Positions 1-8,304 of a stretch of 64,000 bases of DNA are shown here, piece by piece; the first letter of the stretch is position 1; each line of letters begins with the position of its first letter. The DNA is from Bacillus sp. SLBN-46. GTDB taxonomy: Bacteria; Bacillota; Bacilli; Bacillales; Cytobacillaceae. The notes below the pieces were generated by a model, which was given only the letters and a program-made list of their open reading frames with translations, was not told where the DNA came from and ran no database searches. The DNA is taken from contig NZ_JAVIZM010000001.1 of the NCBI RefSeq assembly GCF_031453555.1, forward strand, positions 3,293,001 to 3,357,000, written 5' to 3'. The position numbers were made by a program, and so were the translations under genes.

Positions 1-516
1 CGGCGAATAATTTGCAATTGCTTCTTCTACTTCCGAACACCAGATGGTATCCCCTGCCACGTAGACAACAGGCTCATCTTCCGCTTGTAAAACAAATCCA
101 GACACTGGGCCCATAAGTTTCCCTAACTCTCCCGTCCCATGTTCTCCTCCGGTTCTTATCAATCGAATTCCTTTCCATTCTGTTTCGTACCACACGGTCC
201 TCACATCTTTAAATCCTAGACTAATTAGTTTTTCTTCGTCCTCTCGCTGGCAAAAAACGGGGAGATCTTTCGGCAATAATTCGATGGCTCGATCGTCTAA
301 ATGGTCCCGGTGTGAATGAGTGATGATTATTGCGTTTATTTCGCTTAACAATTCTTCTACCGTAATCGGCAGATCAACTAAAGGATTTTTACATTCATTG
401 GCTGCATTTGCGACCGGTGCAAGCGTACTCTTTAAACTAAACATCGGGTCAACTAGTATCGTCTGCCCGTTAAACTGAAGTTTTATTGTTGCATGTCTGA
501 TTAATTGTATGTTCAA
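1..516 (-). CDS. MBL-fold metallo-hydrolase (UlaG-like), C-terminus beyond window
   Basis: This is a metallo-beta-lactamase-fold hydrolase; 172 codons are visible and the gene runs off the left edge. The zinc-binding signature HSHRDH is at residues 67-72, after a VDPMF segment typical of UlaG-like/YtnP-like lactonase relatives. The start is the TTG at 516, preceded by GAGGTGAG (521-528); no in-frame ATG fits a ribosome binding site. The upstream alpha/beta hydrolase stops at 528, inside this ribosome binding site, so the two genes are probably translationally coupled in one operon. The substrate cannot be inferred. Confidence 0.8.
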   Translation of the reverse strand, partial: MNIQLIRHATIKLQFNGQTILVDPMFSLKSTLAPVANAANECKNPLVDLPITVEELLSEINAIIITHSHRDHLDDRAIELLPKDLPVFCQREDEEKLISLGFKDVRTVWYETEWKGIRLIRTGGEHGTGELGKLMGPVSGFVLQAEDEPVVYVAGDTIWCSEVEEAIANYSP

Positions 517-527
517 GTTTCTCACCT

Positions 528-1403
528 CTATAATTGTTTATCTAATTCCATTATTGCTTCTATCACTTCATATGGGGCTTCGAATGGAACAAAATGTCCA
601 ATCCTTGGCAATTTCTCAAGCGATACATCTGAAAAATAATTCTCCAACTGATCAGACCAAGCTGCAAGCATGACTGGATCCTCTTCTCCCCACAATACCT
701 TCGTCTTTTGACCTATTCGAGTTGGTTGGGTTTGATTAACCGATTGAACTGTTTTTGCTGCCGCCCTAGCTCGGTAATAAGCAATACTTTTCACAAAAAA
801 ATCCTCCTGACAATACATGTTTACTATTTTTTCTAAATCTTCAGGTGTAGCTTTAACTTTGCTTCCGGTCCAATGCTCATAAAAATGCAAAATATAATAT
901 TTAATAGCTTCCTTCGATTTCCCGATAATAGTTTCAGCTAATGGTAAATTATGAAGGTGCTGATACCAGAACTCTTTTTGAATCGCTGGATCGAAACGGC
1001 GTATGCCGATGCCTTGGTATGGTGGGTTTAATAGAACAAGCCCTTCCACATATTCTGGATAGGTCTTCGCAATAGTTTGCGCGACCGTTGCACCAATATC
1101 GTGGGCTGCAAAAATTGCCTTCTCAATGTTCAGGTGATTCAAAAGAGATATTAAGTCTTTCGCATGGTGTTCTGGGGTATATCCTTCATGTGGAGGCACA
1201 TTTGGTTTATCCGAGTTACCGAATCCCCTAAAATCAGGTGCAATCACATTAAAGTTCTCGGAAAGTCTAGGTATGACATACCGCCAATCAAACCAATATC
1301 CAGGCCATCCGTGCAACAATATGACTGTACGCTTGTGTTCAGTTCCTTTTCTAACATAATGTAGTGTGACGTTATCTGACCCTTTGCCATAAAAATACTC
1401 CAT
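528..1403 (-). CDS. alpha/beta hydrolase, epoxide hydrolase/dehalogenase-like
   Basis: This is a 291-residue cytoplasmic alpha/beta hydrolase. The oxyanion-hole HGWPG is at residues 31-35. The nucleophile elbow reads AAHDIGA with Asp at about residue 102, as in epoxide hydrolases and haloalkane/fluoroacetate dehalogenases, which use Asp rather than Ser. A WGEEDP acid region and RIGHF near residue 267 supply the likely acid and the catalytic His. No signal peptide is seen. AGGGAAGG precedes the ATG. Its stop overlaps the ribosome binding site of the MBL hydrolase, so the pair probably acts together. The real substrate is unknown. Confidence 0.82.
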   Translation of the reverse strand: MEYFYGKGSDNVTLHYVRKGTEHKRTVILLHGWPGYWFDWRYVIPRLSENFNVIAPDFRGFGNSDKPNVPPHEGYTPEHHAKDLISLLNHLNIEKAIFAAHDIGATVAQTIAKTYPEYVEGLVLLNPPYQGIGIRRFDPAIQKEFWYQHLHNLPLAETIIGKSKEAIKYYILHFYEHWTGSKVKATPEDLEKIVNMYCQEDFFVKSIAYYRARAAAKTVQSVNQTQPTRIGQKTKVLWGEEDPVMLAAWSDQLENYFSDVSLEKLPRIGHFVPFEAPYEVIEAIMELDKQL

Positions 1404-1531
1404 GTTTTTCCTTCCCTCCGGTTATGGTTTCTATAAAAATAGCATATAGCGTAAAACCAAAAATAGGAAATATATAAAACTTATACACTTATAACCAAAA
1501 GTTATCGTATGTATCCCGCGGTGACGTTTTG

Positions 1532-1574
1532 TTGACAGTGTTTTCTTAACATGCAATACTTGAACTACTATTCA
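1532..1574 (+). promoter_or_regulatory. SigA promoter with TetR-type operator upstream of the metallophosphoesterase
   Basis: The -35 TTGACA (1532-1537), a 17-bp spacer and the -10 AATACT (1555-1560) are followed at once by TGAACTACTATTCA (1561-1574), an imperfect palindrome. The module at 4542-4584 beside the tetR gene has the same -35, spacing, -10 and operator in the same order, so this gene is a candidate target of that regulator. Confidence 0.6.
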
Positions 1575-1602
1575 TGTTTTTATCCATAGAAGGAGCTGTC
1601 AT

Positions 1603-2745
1603 ATGAAACCTCGCTATATTATAAATTTCCTGCTTATGATTATTGTTTATTCTGCTTTAACCTTCTACATTGGCTGGAACGGCTGGTTGTGGCTCCATAC
1701 CTCCTTTGGATTTGAGACAAAATGGATCTATGGGATCCTTATTGTACTAATTTCTTTTTCCTACATTATTGGTCATTTCCTAAAAAGCTTGCCGATATTT
1801 AAAATGATTGGATCCTATTGGTTTGGAGTTCTCCAGTATGCAATTTTGTTCCTTCCTATTGCAAACCTGATTGCATTGGCATTAATATTTTTCGGACTTC
1901 CTAAGACAACGGTGGTCATTTGGATAGGCGGGTTTGTACTTACTGCCTTTATTGTCCTATTCATTGTTGGTACGTTCAATGCCTATAGCCCTGTTGTACG
2001 GAAATTCTCCATTACAATCCCAAAACAAGGTCATTCTCGTTCTCAGCTTAAAATTGCCATGGCTTCTGATATGCACTTTGGCAGACTCTCGGGTCCATCC
2101 CATGCACGCAGACTCGTTCGAGAAGTGAATGCCCTTCAGCCAGATATTATTTTGTTGCCAGGTGATATTATTGATGATGATCCTGAGCCATTTATCAAGA
2201 AGAACATGGGAAAAATCATGAGCGAGTTATCAGCACCACTAGGTATTTATGGTGTTTTAGGTAATCATGAATATTATGGAGGCGGGATACCGAAGTACCT
2301 TCAGGAAATGAATCAAAACGGGATTACCATCTTAATGGATGAAGTCGTCAAGATTGCAGAAAGTTTTTATTTGGTAGGTAGGAAGGATAAGACCGACAGT
2401 AACAGAATGCCGATTGAACACTTACTCTCTGATATTGATCATTCCATGCCGATTATTATGATGGACCATCAACCTGCTGAGGTAAAGCAAGCGGCACAGA
2501 ATCAGGTGGACCTGCTGCTTTCAGGGCATACCCACAGAGGGCAAATGGCCCCGAACCACCTGATTACCCGTAGAATGTTTGAAGTAGACTGGGGTTATCT
2601 CCAAAGAGAACAGCTTCATACCATCGTCTCATCGGGCTATGGCTTTTGGGGTCCGCCCCTACGGATAGGCAGCCGTTCGGAAGTTATAGAAATAGATGTA
2701 ACGTTTGCTGATGTGGCAGAAGCTTCTTATAGCAGCATAAATTAA
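1603..2745 (+). CDS. membrane-anchored calcineurin-like metallophosphoesterase
   Basis: This is a 380-residue phosphoesterase. Residues 1-125 form several hydrophobic membrane segments. The catalytic domain shows the full metal-ligand series: DMHFG (Asp156/His158), GDIIDD (187-192), GNHE (220-223), MDHQP (about 287-291) and GHTH (308-311). The family hydrolyses phosphomono- or diesters with two metal ions; YkuE/YaeI-like members act on lipid substrates, but the substrate here is not known. AGAAGGAG precedes the ATG. The promoter carries a TetR-type operator shared with the tetR locus 3 kb away, and a hairpin terminator follows. Confidence 0.85.
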   Translation: MKPRYIINFLLMIIVYSALTFYIGWNGWLWLHTSFGFETKWIYGILIVLISFSYIIGHFLKSLPIFKMIGSYWFGVLQYAILFLPIANLIALALIFFGLPKTTVVIWIGGFVLTAFIVLFIVGTFNAYSPVVRKFSITIPKQGHSRSQLKIAMASDMHFGRLSGPSHARRLVREVNALQPDIILLPGDIIDDDPEPFIKKNMGKIMSELSAPLGIYGVLGNHEYYGGGIPKYLQEMNQNGITILMDEVVKIAESFYLVGRKDKTDSNRMPIEHLLSDIDHSMPIIMMDHQPAEVKQAAQNQVDLLLSGHTHRGQMAPNHLITRRMFEVDWGYLQREQLHTIVSSGYGFWGPPLRIGSRSEVIEIDVTFADVAEASYSSIN

Positions 2746-2749
2746 TACA

Positions 2750-2785
2750 AAACTCCCAGCAAAATTCTGCTGGGAGTTTCTTTGC
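2750..2785 (+). terminator. rho-independent terminator of the metallophosphoesterase gene
   Basis: A perfect 10-bp stem, AACTCCCAGC (2751-2760) with its complement at 2769-2778, has an 8-base loop and is followed by a T-rich tract. It starts just after the stop codon. Confidence 0.85.
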
Positions 2786-2906
2786 TTTATATTTTTTGAG
2801 GGCAATATTCGAGAAAAGGCTCACTATCTCGATATATTGCTATGTCTAACGGGCAAAATAAACGTAAGCATTTCAGCGCAAACTTTTTTCAGGAAAAATT
2901 TTAGCT

Positions 2907-3245
2907 AGAATACTTCTACTTTTCCCCTTTATTTTAAGATAAAAGTATACGTAGAACCCTTCTACTTCTACTTTTTAACCTTTTCTTTTACGAAAATCAG
3001 ATGTAGCGACCTTCTACTTCTACTTTTCCCCTTTATCAGAAGATATAAGTATACGTAGAACCCTTCTACTTCTACTTTTTAACCTCTTCTTTTACGAAAA
3101 GCAGACGTAGCGACCTTCTACTTCTACTTTTCCCCTTTATCAGAAGATATAAGTATACGTAGAACCTTTCTACTTCTACTTTTTAACCTCTTCTTTAATA
3201 AAAAGCAGACGTAGTGACCCGCTACTTCTACATTTACCAAAATCC
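2907..3245. repeat. 52-bp tandem repeat, six-plus units in an A/B alternation
   Basis: Units begin near 2907, 2959, 3011, 3063, 3115, 3167 and 3219, exactly 52 bp apart. Each starts with CTTCTACTTCTACTTTT or a variant. Two versions alternate: A (TTTTCCCC..., ending GTATACGTAGAACC) and B (TTTTTAACC..., ending CAGACGTAGCGAC), giving a 104-bp higher-order period. The A/B junctions form small hairpins (GTAGAA-ccc-TTCTAC). This fills the gap between the metallophosphoesterase and CBS genes, and no convincing coding frame was found in it. Confidence 0.85.
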
Positions 3246-3290
3246 TAAAGTAAAAAGTAGATCTAGCCACATGCTAGATAAGAAAGCTCC

Positions 3291-3758
3291 TTATTCCATG
3301 CTTTTGACTATAGTTTGCTGGATGTTTCTAATCACATCGCCTCGACTGATAACCCCGACCACATGGTTGTTTTCATCGATGACAGGAAGTTTCTTAAAGT
3401 GGTGCTTTGATAAAAGTGTTATCACGGTTTTCATATCATCATTTGGATGTACGGACACGATTCCGTTGGTCTTTGCAATTCGAATGATTTCCACCTTAGC
3501 CATCTCATCCAAGCGCTCTTCCAAATCTTCTTCTGCAACATAAGTGATAAAACTGAAGTAATCCTGGATTCTGCGGTCAATAGGCTTAATCGCCCGTAAA
3601 ATATCCCCATCGGTTACAATACCGGAAAGCTTGCCATTTTCATCCACAATCGGAACTCCGCCAATTTTCTTCTCAACAAACGTTGTCATTACGTCCTTAA
3701 TGGAACTATTCGGTCTAACTGAAATAACATCCCTCACCATGAAATCTTTGACCTTCAT
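3291..3758 (-). CDS. tandem CBS-domain protein
   Basis: This 155-residue protein consists of two CBS domains (about residues 1-60 and 80-145). The typical VRPNSSIKDVMTTFVEKKIG and GVISRGDVIRNI patterns are present. CBS pairs bind adenosine nucleotides (AMP, ATP, SAM) and regulate partners; no fused catalytic domain is present here. I prefer the ATG at 3758 because GCGGTGA lies 5 bases upstream; a GTG at 3767 would lie inside that ribosome binding site. It is convergent with the repeat tract and the metallophosphoesterase gene. Its partner is unknown. Confidence 0.82.
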   Translation of the reverse strand: MKVKDFMVRDVISVRPNSSIKDVMTTFVEKKIGGVPIVDENGKLSGIVTDGDILRAIKPIDRRIQDYFSFITYVAEEDLEERLDEMAKVEIIRIAKTNGIVSVHPNDDMKTVITLLSKHHFKKLPVIDENNHVVGVISRGDVIRNIQQTIVKSME

Positions 3759-3835
3759 ATTCGTCACCGCTTTCTAAATGTTATAACACGTGTTCTATTG
3801 GAATATTATCCTGAATATAATTAAACTCCATCTTT

Positions 3836-4480
3836 TTAGGATGATTGATCTCGTAACTGTTCCAAGACTTTCGGGGGAAAAATCATCCTACAAATGACCT
3901 TAGCTATATTTTGATAATTTGCCCTCTTCCCTGTTTGACGTTCTTTTTCGTATCCATTCTCCACTAGTACCATGATGGCCCAAGAGACTGTTTCCAAGTC
4001 CAAGTCCTTCCATGTTAATCCTTTTTCTTGAGCTTGACTTAATCCTAAATGAATTCTGTTAAGGACCTTCCGCCTTGCCGTCACTATCACCTCAGAAAGC
4101 TCTATGTCTTTAAGTAACAGTTCAGGCAAAACTCGGTTAAGCCCTAATTCACTTAACCGCTTATAATGCGCCTCCAAAGTTGTCGCTAATACCTCTTCTG
4201 GATTGCAAGAAGCCAAACTCGGTTCAGGCGGGAGAATCCTATCTAATTTATCTTCTAATAATGACAACAGCAGCTGTCGTTTATCTGAAAAATAACGATA
4301 AAAAGTCCCGGTGGCTACCCCTGCATGGGCGGCAATTTCTTTTGCCGTTGTTTGCTCATACCCTTTTAAAATGAACAATGCATGTCCACTTTCAAGCAAC
4401 GCATTTCTCTTTTGCTGGGCACGTTCCTGTTTGGGGACAAATGGGAACTCACCAACTTGAATGTCTTCATGCTCAGACAT
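3836..4480 (-). CDS. TetR/AcrR family transcriptional regulator
   Basis: This 214-residue regulator has an N-terminal TetR helix-turn-helix at about residues 28-75 (core ATAKEI-like TTAKEIAAHAGVATGTFYRYF) and a helical ligand-binding C-terminal domain of undefined specificity. GAGGTG precedes the ATG. The upstream region contains two palindromes, TGAACCATAGTTCA (4520-4533) and TGAACTAAGGTTCA (4571-4584). The first sits next to its own promoter, suggesting autoregulation. A related operator lies before the metallophosphoesterase gene at 1561. The effector is unknown. Confidence 0.88.
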   Translation of the reverse strand: MSEHEDIQVGEFPFVPKQERAQQKRNALLESGHALFILKGYEQTTAKEIAAHAGVATGTFYRYFSDKRQLLLSLLEDKLDRILPPEPSLASCNPEEVLATTLEAHYKRLSELGLNRVLPELLLKDIELSEVIVTARRKVLNRIHLGLSQAQEKGLTWKDLDLETVSWAIMVLVENGYEKERQTGKRANYQNIAKVICRMIFPPKVLEQLRDQSS

Positions 4481-4519
4481 TTTATCACCTCATGATTATC
4501 ATACCACTTTTTTAAAAAT

Positions 4520-4584
4520 TGAACCATAGTTCATGTTTTTGTTGACAGGTTTTCACTGACATGCAATACTTGAACTAAGGTTCA
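4520..4584 (+). promoter_or_regulatory. TetR-type double operator with plus-strand promoter
   Basis: TGAACCATAGTTCA (4520-4533) and TGAACTAAGGTTCA (4571-4584) flank a plus-strand SigA-type promoter, TTGACA (4542-4547), 17 bp, AATACT (4565-4570). On the minus strand a TATGAT -10 close to the tetR start places the first operator in the tetR promoter region. The plus-strand transcript would reach the small gene at 4784 after a 200-base leader; the leader shows no clear structure. Confidence 0.6.
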
Positions 4585-4783
4585 TGTTATAACTTTTTCA
4601 TTGTTTCACACCCCTTTTATAATGAAAAGGATTGTAACATAACCTACTCCTTTGCATTTTTTTCAAAAATAATTTTCTAAAGCAGGAGTTCTTCATTTTT
4701 TTTCGAATTATTTATAGTATCTTTATCACGATTTATCGTTTTTTTTCATATATTTTACCAACTATCGGAAGGTGTTGATTAAT

Positions 4784-4945
4784 TTGGCCAATCAGTCTGA
4801 ATCAAAAAAAATCTCTGTTAATTCAACAATCTCTTTAAAGGGGATTGTAAAAGCCATTTTCAACGATACCGTACATGTCCAAATTGGCGGGAAGATTATT
4901 CCGATCCCTGCTTCAGATTTCCTGGTGGATAAACCATCCAAGTAG
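4784..4945 (+). CDS. small 53-residue protein of unknown function
   Basis: This short frame starts at TTG 4784 with GGAAGGTG (4767-4774) 9 bases upstream, and it ends at TAG 4943-4945. An in-frame TTG at 4775 abuts the ribosome binding site and is less likely. The protein has a polar Ser/Lys-rich start (ANQSESKKISVNS) and then a beta-like segment with GIVKAIFNDTVHVQIGG and IPIPASDFLVDKPSK. There is no membrane segment. It lies downstream of the TetR-type promoter at 4542 and is closed by a strong bidirectional terminator. I do not recognise the family. Confidence 0.5.
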   Translation: MANQSESKKISVNSTISLKGIVKAIFNDTVHVQIGGKIIPIPASDFLVDKPSK

Positions 4946-4981
4946 TTGTTAGGATTTTTCTACATTTCATTTTACACACAG

Positions 4982-5020
4982 AAAAGCGATGCCTCTTTCT
5001 TAAGAGAGCATCGCTTTTTT
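4982..5020. terminator. bidirectional terminator between the small gene and tag
   Basis: The stem AAAAGCGATGC with its complement GCATCGCTTTT (arms about 4982-4992 and 5008-5018) has an inner CTCT/AGAG extension, with a T run on the plus side and an A tract on the other. It serves both convergent genes. Confidence 0.85.
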
Positions 5021-5596
5021 TTAGGATTTTGTAACCGGAACGGCTTGTTGGTAGCAATCACATGTAACGATATGGTCGTTTACCATTCCGGTTGCTTGCA
5101 TAAACGCATAACAAATAGTCGACCCCACAAATTTAAATCCGCGTTTCTTTAAGTCCTTACTTAACTTATCGCTGATTTCGGTTGTTGCTGGGACCTCTGA
5201 TAATTCTTTGAAATGATTTTTAATAGGCTTGCCATCGACAAAGGACCAAATGTATTCCTGGAAGGAGCTGAATTCCTCTTTCACCTTCAAATATGCACGT
5301 GCATTGGTAATGACGGCATTAATTTTTAGCTTGTTGCGAACAATTCCTTCATTATGTAAAAGCTCTTCGACTTTTTTATCATCGTAACGGATAATTTTTT
5401 CTGCATCAAATTGATCAAATGCTTTTCGATAATTCTCCCGCTTCTTTAAAATCGTATACCAGCTAAGCCCTGCTTGAGCCCCTTCGAGATTTAAGTATTC
5501 AAACAATAATTGATCATCATAAACCGGCACGCCCCATTCATGGTCATGATAATCAATATATAACGGATCCTGGTTCACCCAACCGCACCTATTCAT
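5021..5596 (-). CDS. tag: DNA-3-methyladenine glycosylase I
   Basis: This 191-residue cytoplasmic base-excision repair enzyme removes 3-methyladenine from alkylated DNA. The family hallmarks are visible: MNRCGWVNQDPLYIDYHDHEWG at the N-terminus, GLSWYTILKKRENYR around residue 43, KRGFKFVGSTICYAFMQATGMVNDH and a C-terminal HIVTCDC. Cys4, the N-terminal His and the C-terminal His/Cys match the zinc-binding residues known for Tag. The length is normal. A ribosome binding site-like AGGGAGGGG precedes the ATG. The gene stands alone, ending in the bidirectional terminator. Confidence 0.95.
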   Translation of the reverse strand: MNRCGWVNQDPLYIDYHDHEWGVPVYDDQLLFEYLNLEGAQAGLSWYTILKKRENYRKAFDQFDAEKIIRYDDKKVEELLHNEGIVRNKLKINAVITNARAYLKVKEEFSSFQEYIWSFVDGKPIKNHFKELSEVPATTEISDKLSKDLKKRGFKFVGSTICYAFMQATGMVNDHIVTCDCYQQAVPVTKS

Positions 5597-5670
5597 TATT
5601 ACCCCTCCCTTTTTATTTTTAGTATATCAGAAAATAATAATAAGAACAAATGTTCCGCTATATGTATAGA

Positions 5671-5700
5671 AAAAAGTGGAATCCATAAAATGATTCCACT
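5671..5700 (-). terminator. terminator of the phoX-like gene
   Basis: The stem AGTGGAATC (5675-5683) with GATTCCACT (5692-5700), read on the minus strand, is followed by a T-rich tract. Confidence 0.8.
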
Positions 5701-5712
5701 CTATTATTGTAC

Positions 5713-8076
5713 TTATCGTACCCATTCACCATGTTGGTTCACTTTGTAACCGTTAATAGTAGTATTTACTGCCATACTGCCATCTGTATTTAGATAGTAC
5801 CATTTGTTTGCTGATTTTATCCAACCTGTTTTCATTTCACCAGATTCAGCAAGATAGTACCACTTGTTTCCTGTCTTTACCCAGCCCGTTTTCATTTCAC
5901 CAGATTCAGCAAGATAATACCACTTGTTTCCTGTCTTTACCCAGCCCGTTTTCATTTCACCGGATTCTGCAAGGTAGTACCACTTGTTCCCTGTTTTTAC
6001 CCAACCCGTTTTCATTTCACCAGATTGCGCGAGATAATACCATTTATTCCCTGTCTTTACCCAACCAGTCTTCATTTCACCAGTTGCTTCGAGGTAGTAC
6101 CATTTTGCATGATCTTTTACCCAACCAGTTTGTACATCACCATTTTCATTGTGGAAATACCATTTTCCATCCTTTAAATTCCAGCCAACATGTTTACCGC
6201 TCAACTGTGGTAAACCAGCAATATATCCTACTCCACCTTTTTTGTCGATTCCAATTCCTGCTTCGATTGCCTTCTCTAGCTCTTCCTTATTCACAGCTGT
6301 ACCTTGGAAATTCTCGAGCTCGTCACCTGGGTGCTGATAATTGCTCAATACATAAGAGAAGCCATTGAAGTTGTCCAGGACACGTAATCCTGTGGCTTCA
6401 GCTCCCACTGGAACAGATAACACACGAGATAGCTCCTTTGTATCCACATTATAAGCCCATACAAAGTTGTTCGTATGTTCCCCTCCATCTTCACCGATAA
6501 ATAATGTTCTCATTTTTTCGGAGTAGCTTAGGTTATCAGGTTTAGAAATTTTGTCAGGATTCGCTTTATTTCCGTAAGCATCTGGTGCAGCTAAATCTTC
6601 CCCTACTACCATTGCTTTCATATCAGATGCCGCATATTCACTGTTGATTTCGTTGCCATCCTTGTCTTTTAAACCACCAGTTAAATTAAGTTCATATGTT
6701 CCACCAGCATTGATTTTATTTAAATGAACATCATCTACTGGGTCCACATGAGTTGTATCCTCCACCATGGCTTTACCAATTTCCGAAATGGCCATATATA
6801 CTTTTTTATCTTTTGCGTTAACCGTGATCCCTTCCATTTTACGGAACTCTGCAGTCGCACCCTTTAAAGCTGCATAACGACGAGATTCAAGGAAGGCTGC
6901 TGCTTTTTCCATGCTAGGCTTTAATTTGATATATTCCGTTTTTCCACCACTGGAATCTGTTTTGATTGCTGTAAACCCTTCAGTTGGCTCACTTGCTGTT
7001 TCAAAGATGTCACTGAATTTTGTTCCCTTGTCGATAATCGTTCTAACTTCGTCATCTGTAGCATGTCCCAGCTTCACCCACTCAAGGTCACCAGATCCTC
7101 CGTTTTCTGCACTTGTTTGAACGAATTTGGCTGCGTATAGAGTTCCTGCAGATAAGTCTTTTTCTTTATCGGCCACATACATAAACGTTACTGTGTAGTT
7201 TCCATCATCACCGAAGAATGCTGTCTTATTATCAGGCATCACTGTCATAATTTCATGAGAAAAACGACCAGCACTGTAGTGTTTAACCACACTCGTATCA
7301 CCATTCGGTTTGACAGTTACTTCTGGAATAAAACCATAATTATAAGGATTTGCTTTTGATTCATCACCAAAGTAAAGCTTTGCAAAGCCTTTAACATTCG
7401 TAGAATCTTTATCTGTTCCGATTTCTGCCTCGAATTGACGAGCATTTGGTTCATATTCCTCTGATCCTAAATGAGTCCCCCAAGGTGAGGTTGAGCCATT
7501 ACATGGAATCCATAAGCCGTTTACGCTTGAAAAATCTATTTTTTTAGCATCCTTAACAGATAATTCTCCCGTTCTTTTATCTTGGTTTAGCTGTGTAAGT
7601 GTCATAGATGCCGGAACCACACCATACGCTGATTGACCAGCGTTATCTAATGAATCATATTCAAAATGAGATACCATGAATAGATTCCCGCCTACATTCA
7701 TTAAGCTATTCGAGTCTGGCGCATCTGAAATATAATAGGATTCCTGACCTGGGACACTCTTATCTACAATTGGGTTTCCGTTCACATCAATTGGTGTTCC
7801 TGCAGGAATTTTTTCACCTTTGTTTGTTACAATCTTTTCATCTGAAAGGAATAATTGTTTATACGTAAGAGGGAAATTTTTTGTTTTTCCGTCGCTGTAG
7901 GTTACGTCCATTGAAGCACTAGTATATGTTTTCACCATGTCTTCAATTGAAGCTGGTGCCTTCATAGAATTGAATTTAAATGAATCAATGGAAATATCTT
8001 TGCCTGCAGCCGCCGCAGGTGTTACTGCTGGTATCATTAATCCTAGAGCTAGTGCAACTGTTAATCTCTTTTTCAT
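5713..8076 (-). CDS. secreted PhoX-type (DUF839) phosphatase with C-terminal cell-wall-binding repeats
   Basis: This 787-residue exported protein has a signal peptide at residues 1-24 (MKKRLTVALALGLMIPAVTP, then AAAAGK). Residues about 30-640 match the PhoX/DUF839 family, calcium/iron-dependent alkaline phosphatases; markers include NPCNGSTSPWGTHLGSEEYEP-like and ATGLRVLDNFNGFSYVLSNY-like segments. Residues about 645-770 are seven 20-residue GW/WYYL repeats of the choline-binding type, predicted to hold the enzyme on the wall. Five of them are almost identical. AGGG precedes the start and a terminator follows. The likely role is phosphate scavenging at the cell surface; activity is inferred from the family only. 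Confidence 0.85.
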   Translation of the reverse strand: MKKRLTVALALGLMIPAVTPAAAAGKDISIDSFKFNSMKAPASIEDMVKTYTSASMDVTYSDGKTKNFPLTYKQLFLSDEKIVTNKGEKIPAGTPIDVNGNPIVDKSVPGQESYYISDAPDSNSLMNVGGNLFMVSHFEYDSLDNAGQSAYGVVPASMTLTQLNQDKRTGELSVKDAKKIDFSSVNGLWIPCNGSTSPWGTHLGSEEYEPNARQFEAEIGTDKDSTNVKGFAKLYFGDESKANPYNYGFIPEVTVKPNGDTSVVKHYSAGRFSHEIMTVMPDNKTAFFGDDGNYTVTFMYVADKEKDLSAGTLYAAKFVQTSAENGGSGDLEWVKLGHATDDEVRTIIDKGTKFSDIFETASEPTEGFTAIKTDSSGGKTEYIKLKPSMEKAAAFLESRRYAALKGATAEFRKMEGITVNAKDKKVYMAISEIGKAMVEDTTHVDPVDDVHLNKINAGGTYELNLTGGLKDKDGNEINSEYAASDMKAMVVGEDLAAPDAYGNKANPDKISKPDNLSYSEKMRTLFIGEDGGEHTNNFVWAYNVDTKELSRVLSVPVGAEATGLRVLDNFNGFSYVLSNYQHPGDELENFQGTAVNKEELEKAIEAGIGIDKKGGVGYIAGLPQLSGKHVGWNLKDGKWYFHNENGDVQTGWVKDHAKWYYLEATGEMKTGWVKTGNKWYYLAQSGEMKTGWVKTGNKWYYLAESGEMKTGWVKTGNKWYYLAESGEMKTGWVKTGNKWYYLAESGEMKTGWIKSANKWYYLNTDGSMAVNTTINGYKVNQHGEWVR
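5806..6170. repeat. 60-bp tandem repeats inside the phoX-like gene
   Basis: Near-identical 60-bp units encode the 20-residue wall-binding repeats TGWVKTGNKWYYLAESGEMK. Units around 5815-6060 are the most similar, the outer ones diverged. The pattern points to recent expansion, or homogenisation by unequal recombination. Confidence 0.9.
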
Positions 8077-8304
8077 AATTTTTACCCTCCAAGTGTGTTA
8101 ATTACTACTACTCTATTAAAACCTAACACTATTAAGGGGAGATTAAAGGAATGTTGAGATATTATTAATTAATGTAAATTCACCTTAACAAAAGCATAGT
8201 CGCCTCGTATTCGGTAATTATTTTCCTACAATTGTTATGAGTTTTTTTACCAGACTTATAGTAAGATGATGAAGGAAATATAGTATAGAAAGGATTCATC
8301 AAAA

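Noticed and set aside
2907..3245. CRISPR array
   Set aside because: The whole 52-bp unit is repeated, including what would be spacers; there are no unique spacers and no cas genes.
3214..3543. 109-codon plus-strand frame
   Set aside because: It lies antisense over the CBS-domain gene and the repeat end, has no ribosome binding site, and its translation resembles no protein family.
8077..8300. PhoP box upstream of the PhoX-type gene
   Set aside because: TTTACA and TTAACA-like words occur, but not as a regular array at PhoP spacing; in AT-rich DNA this is not enough.
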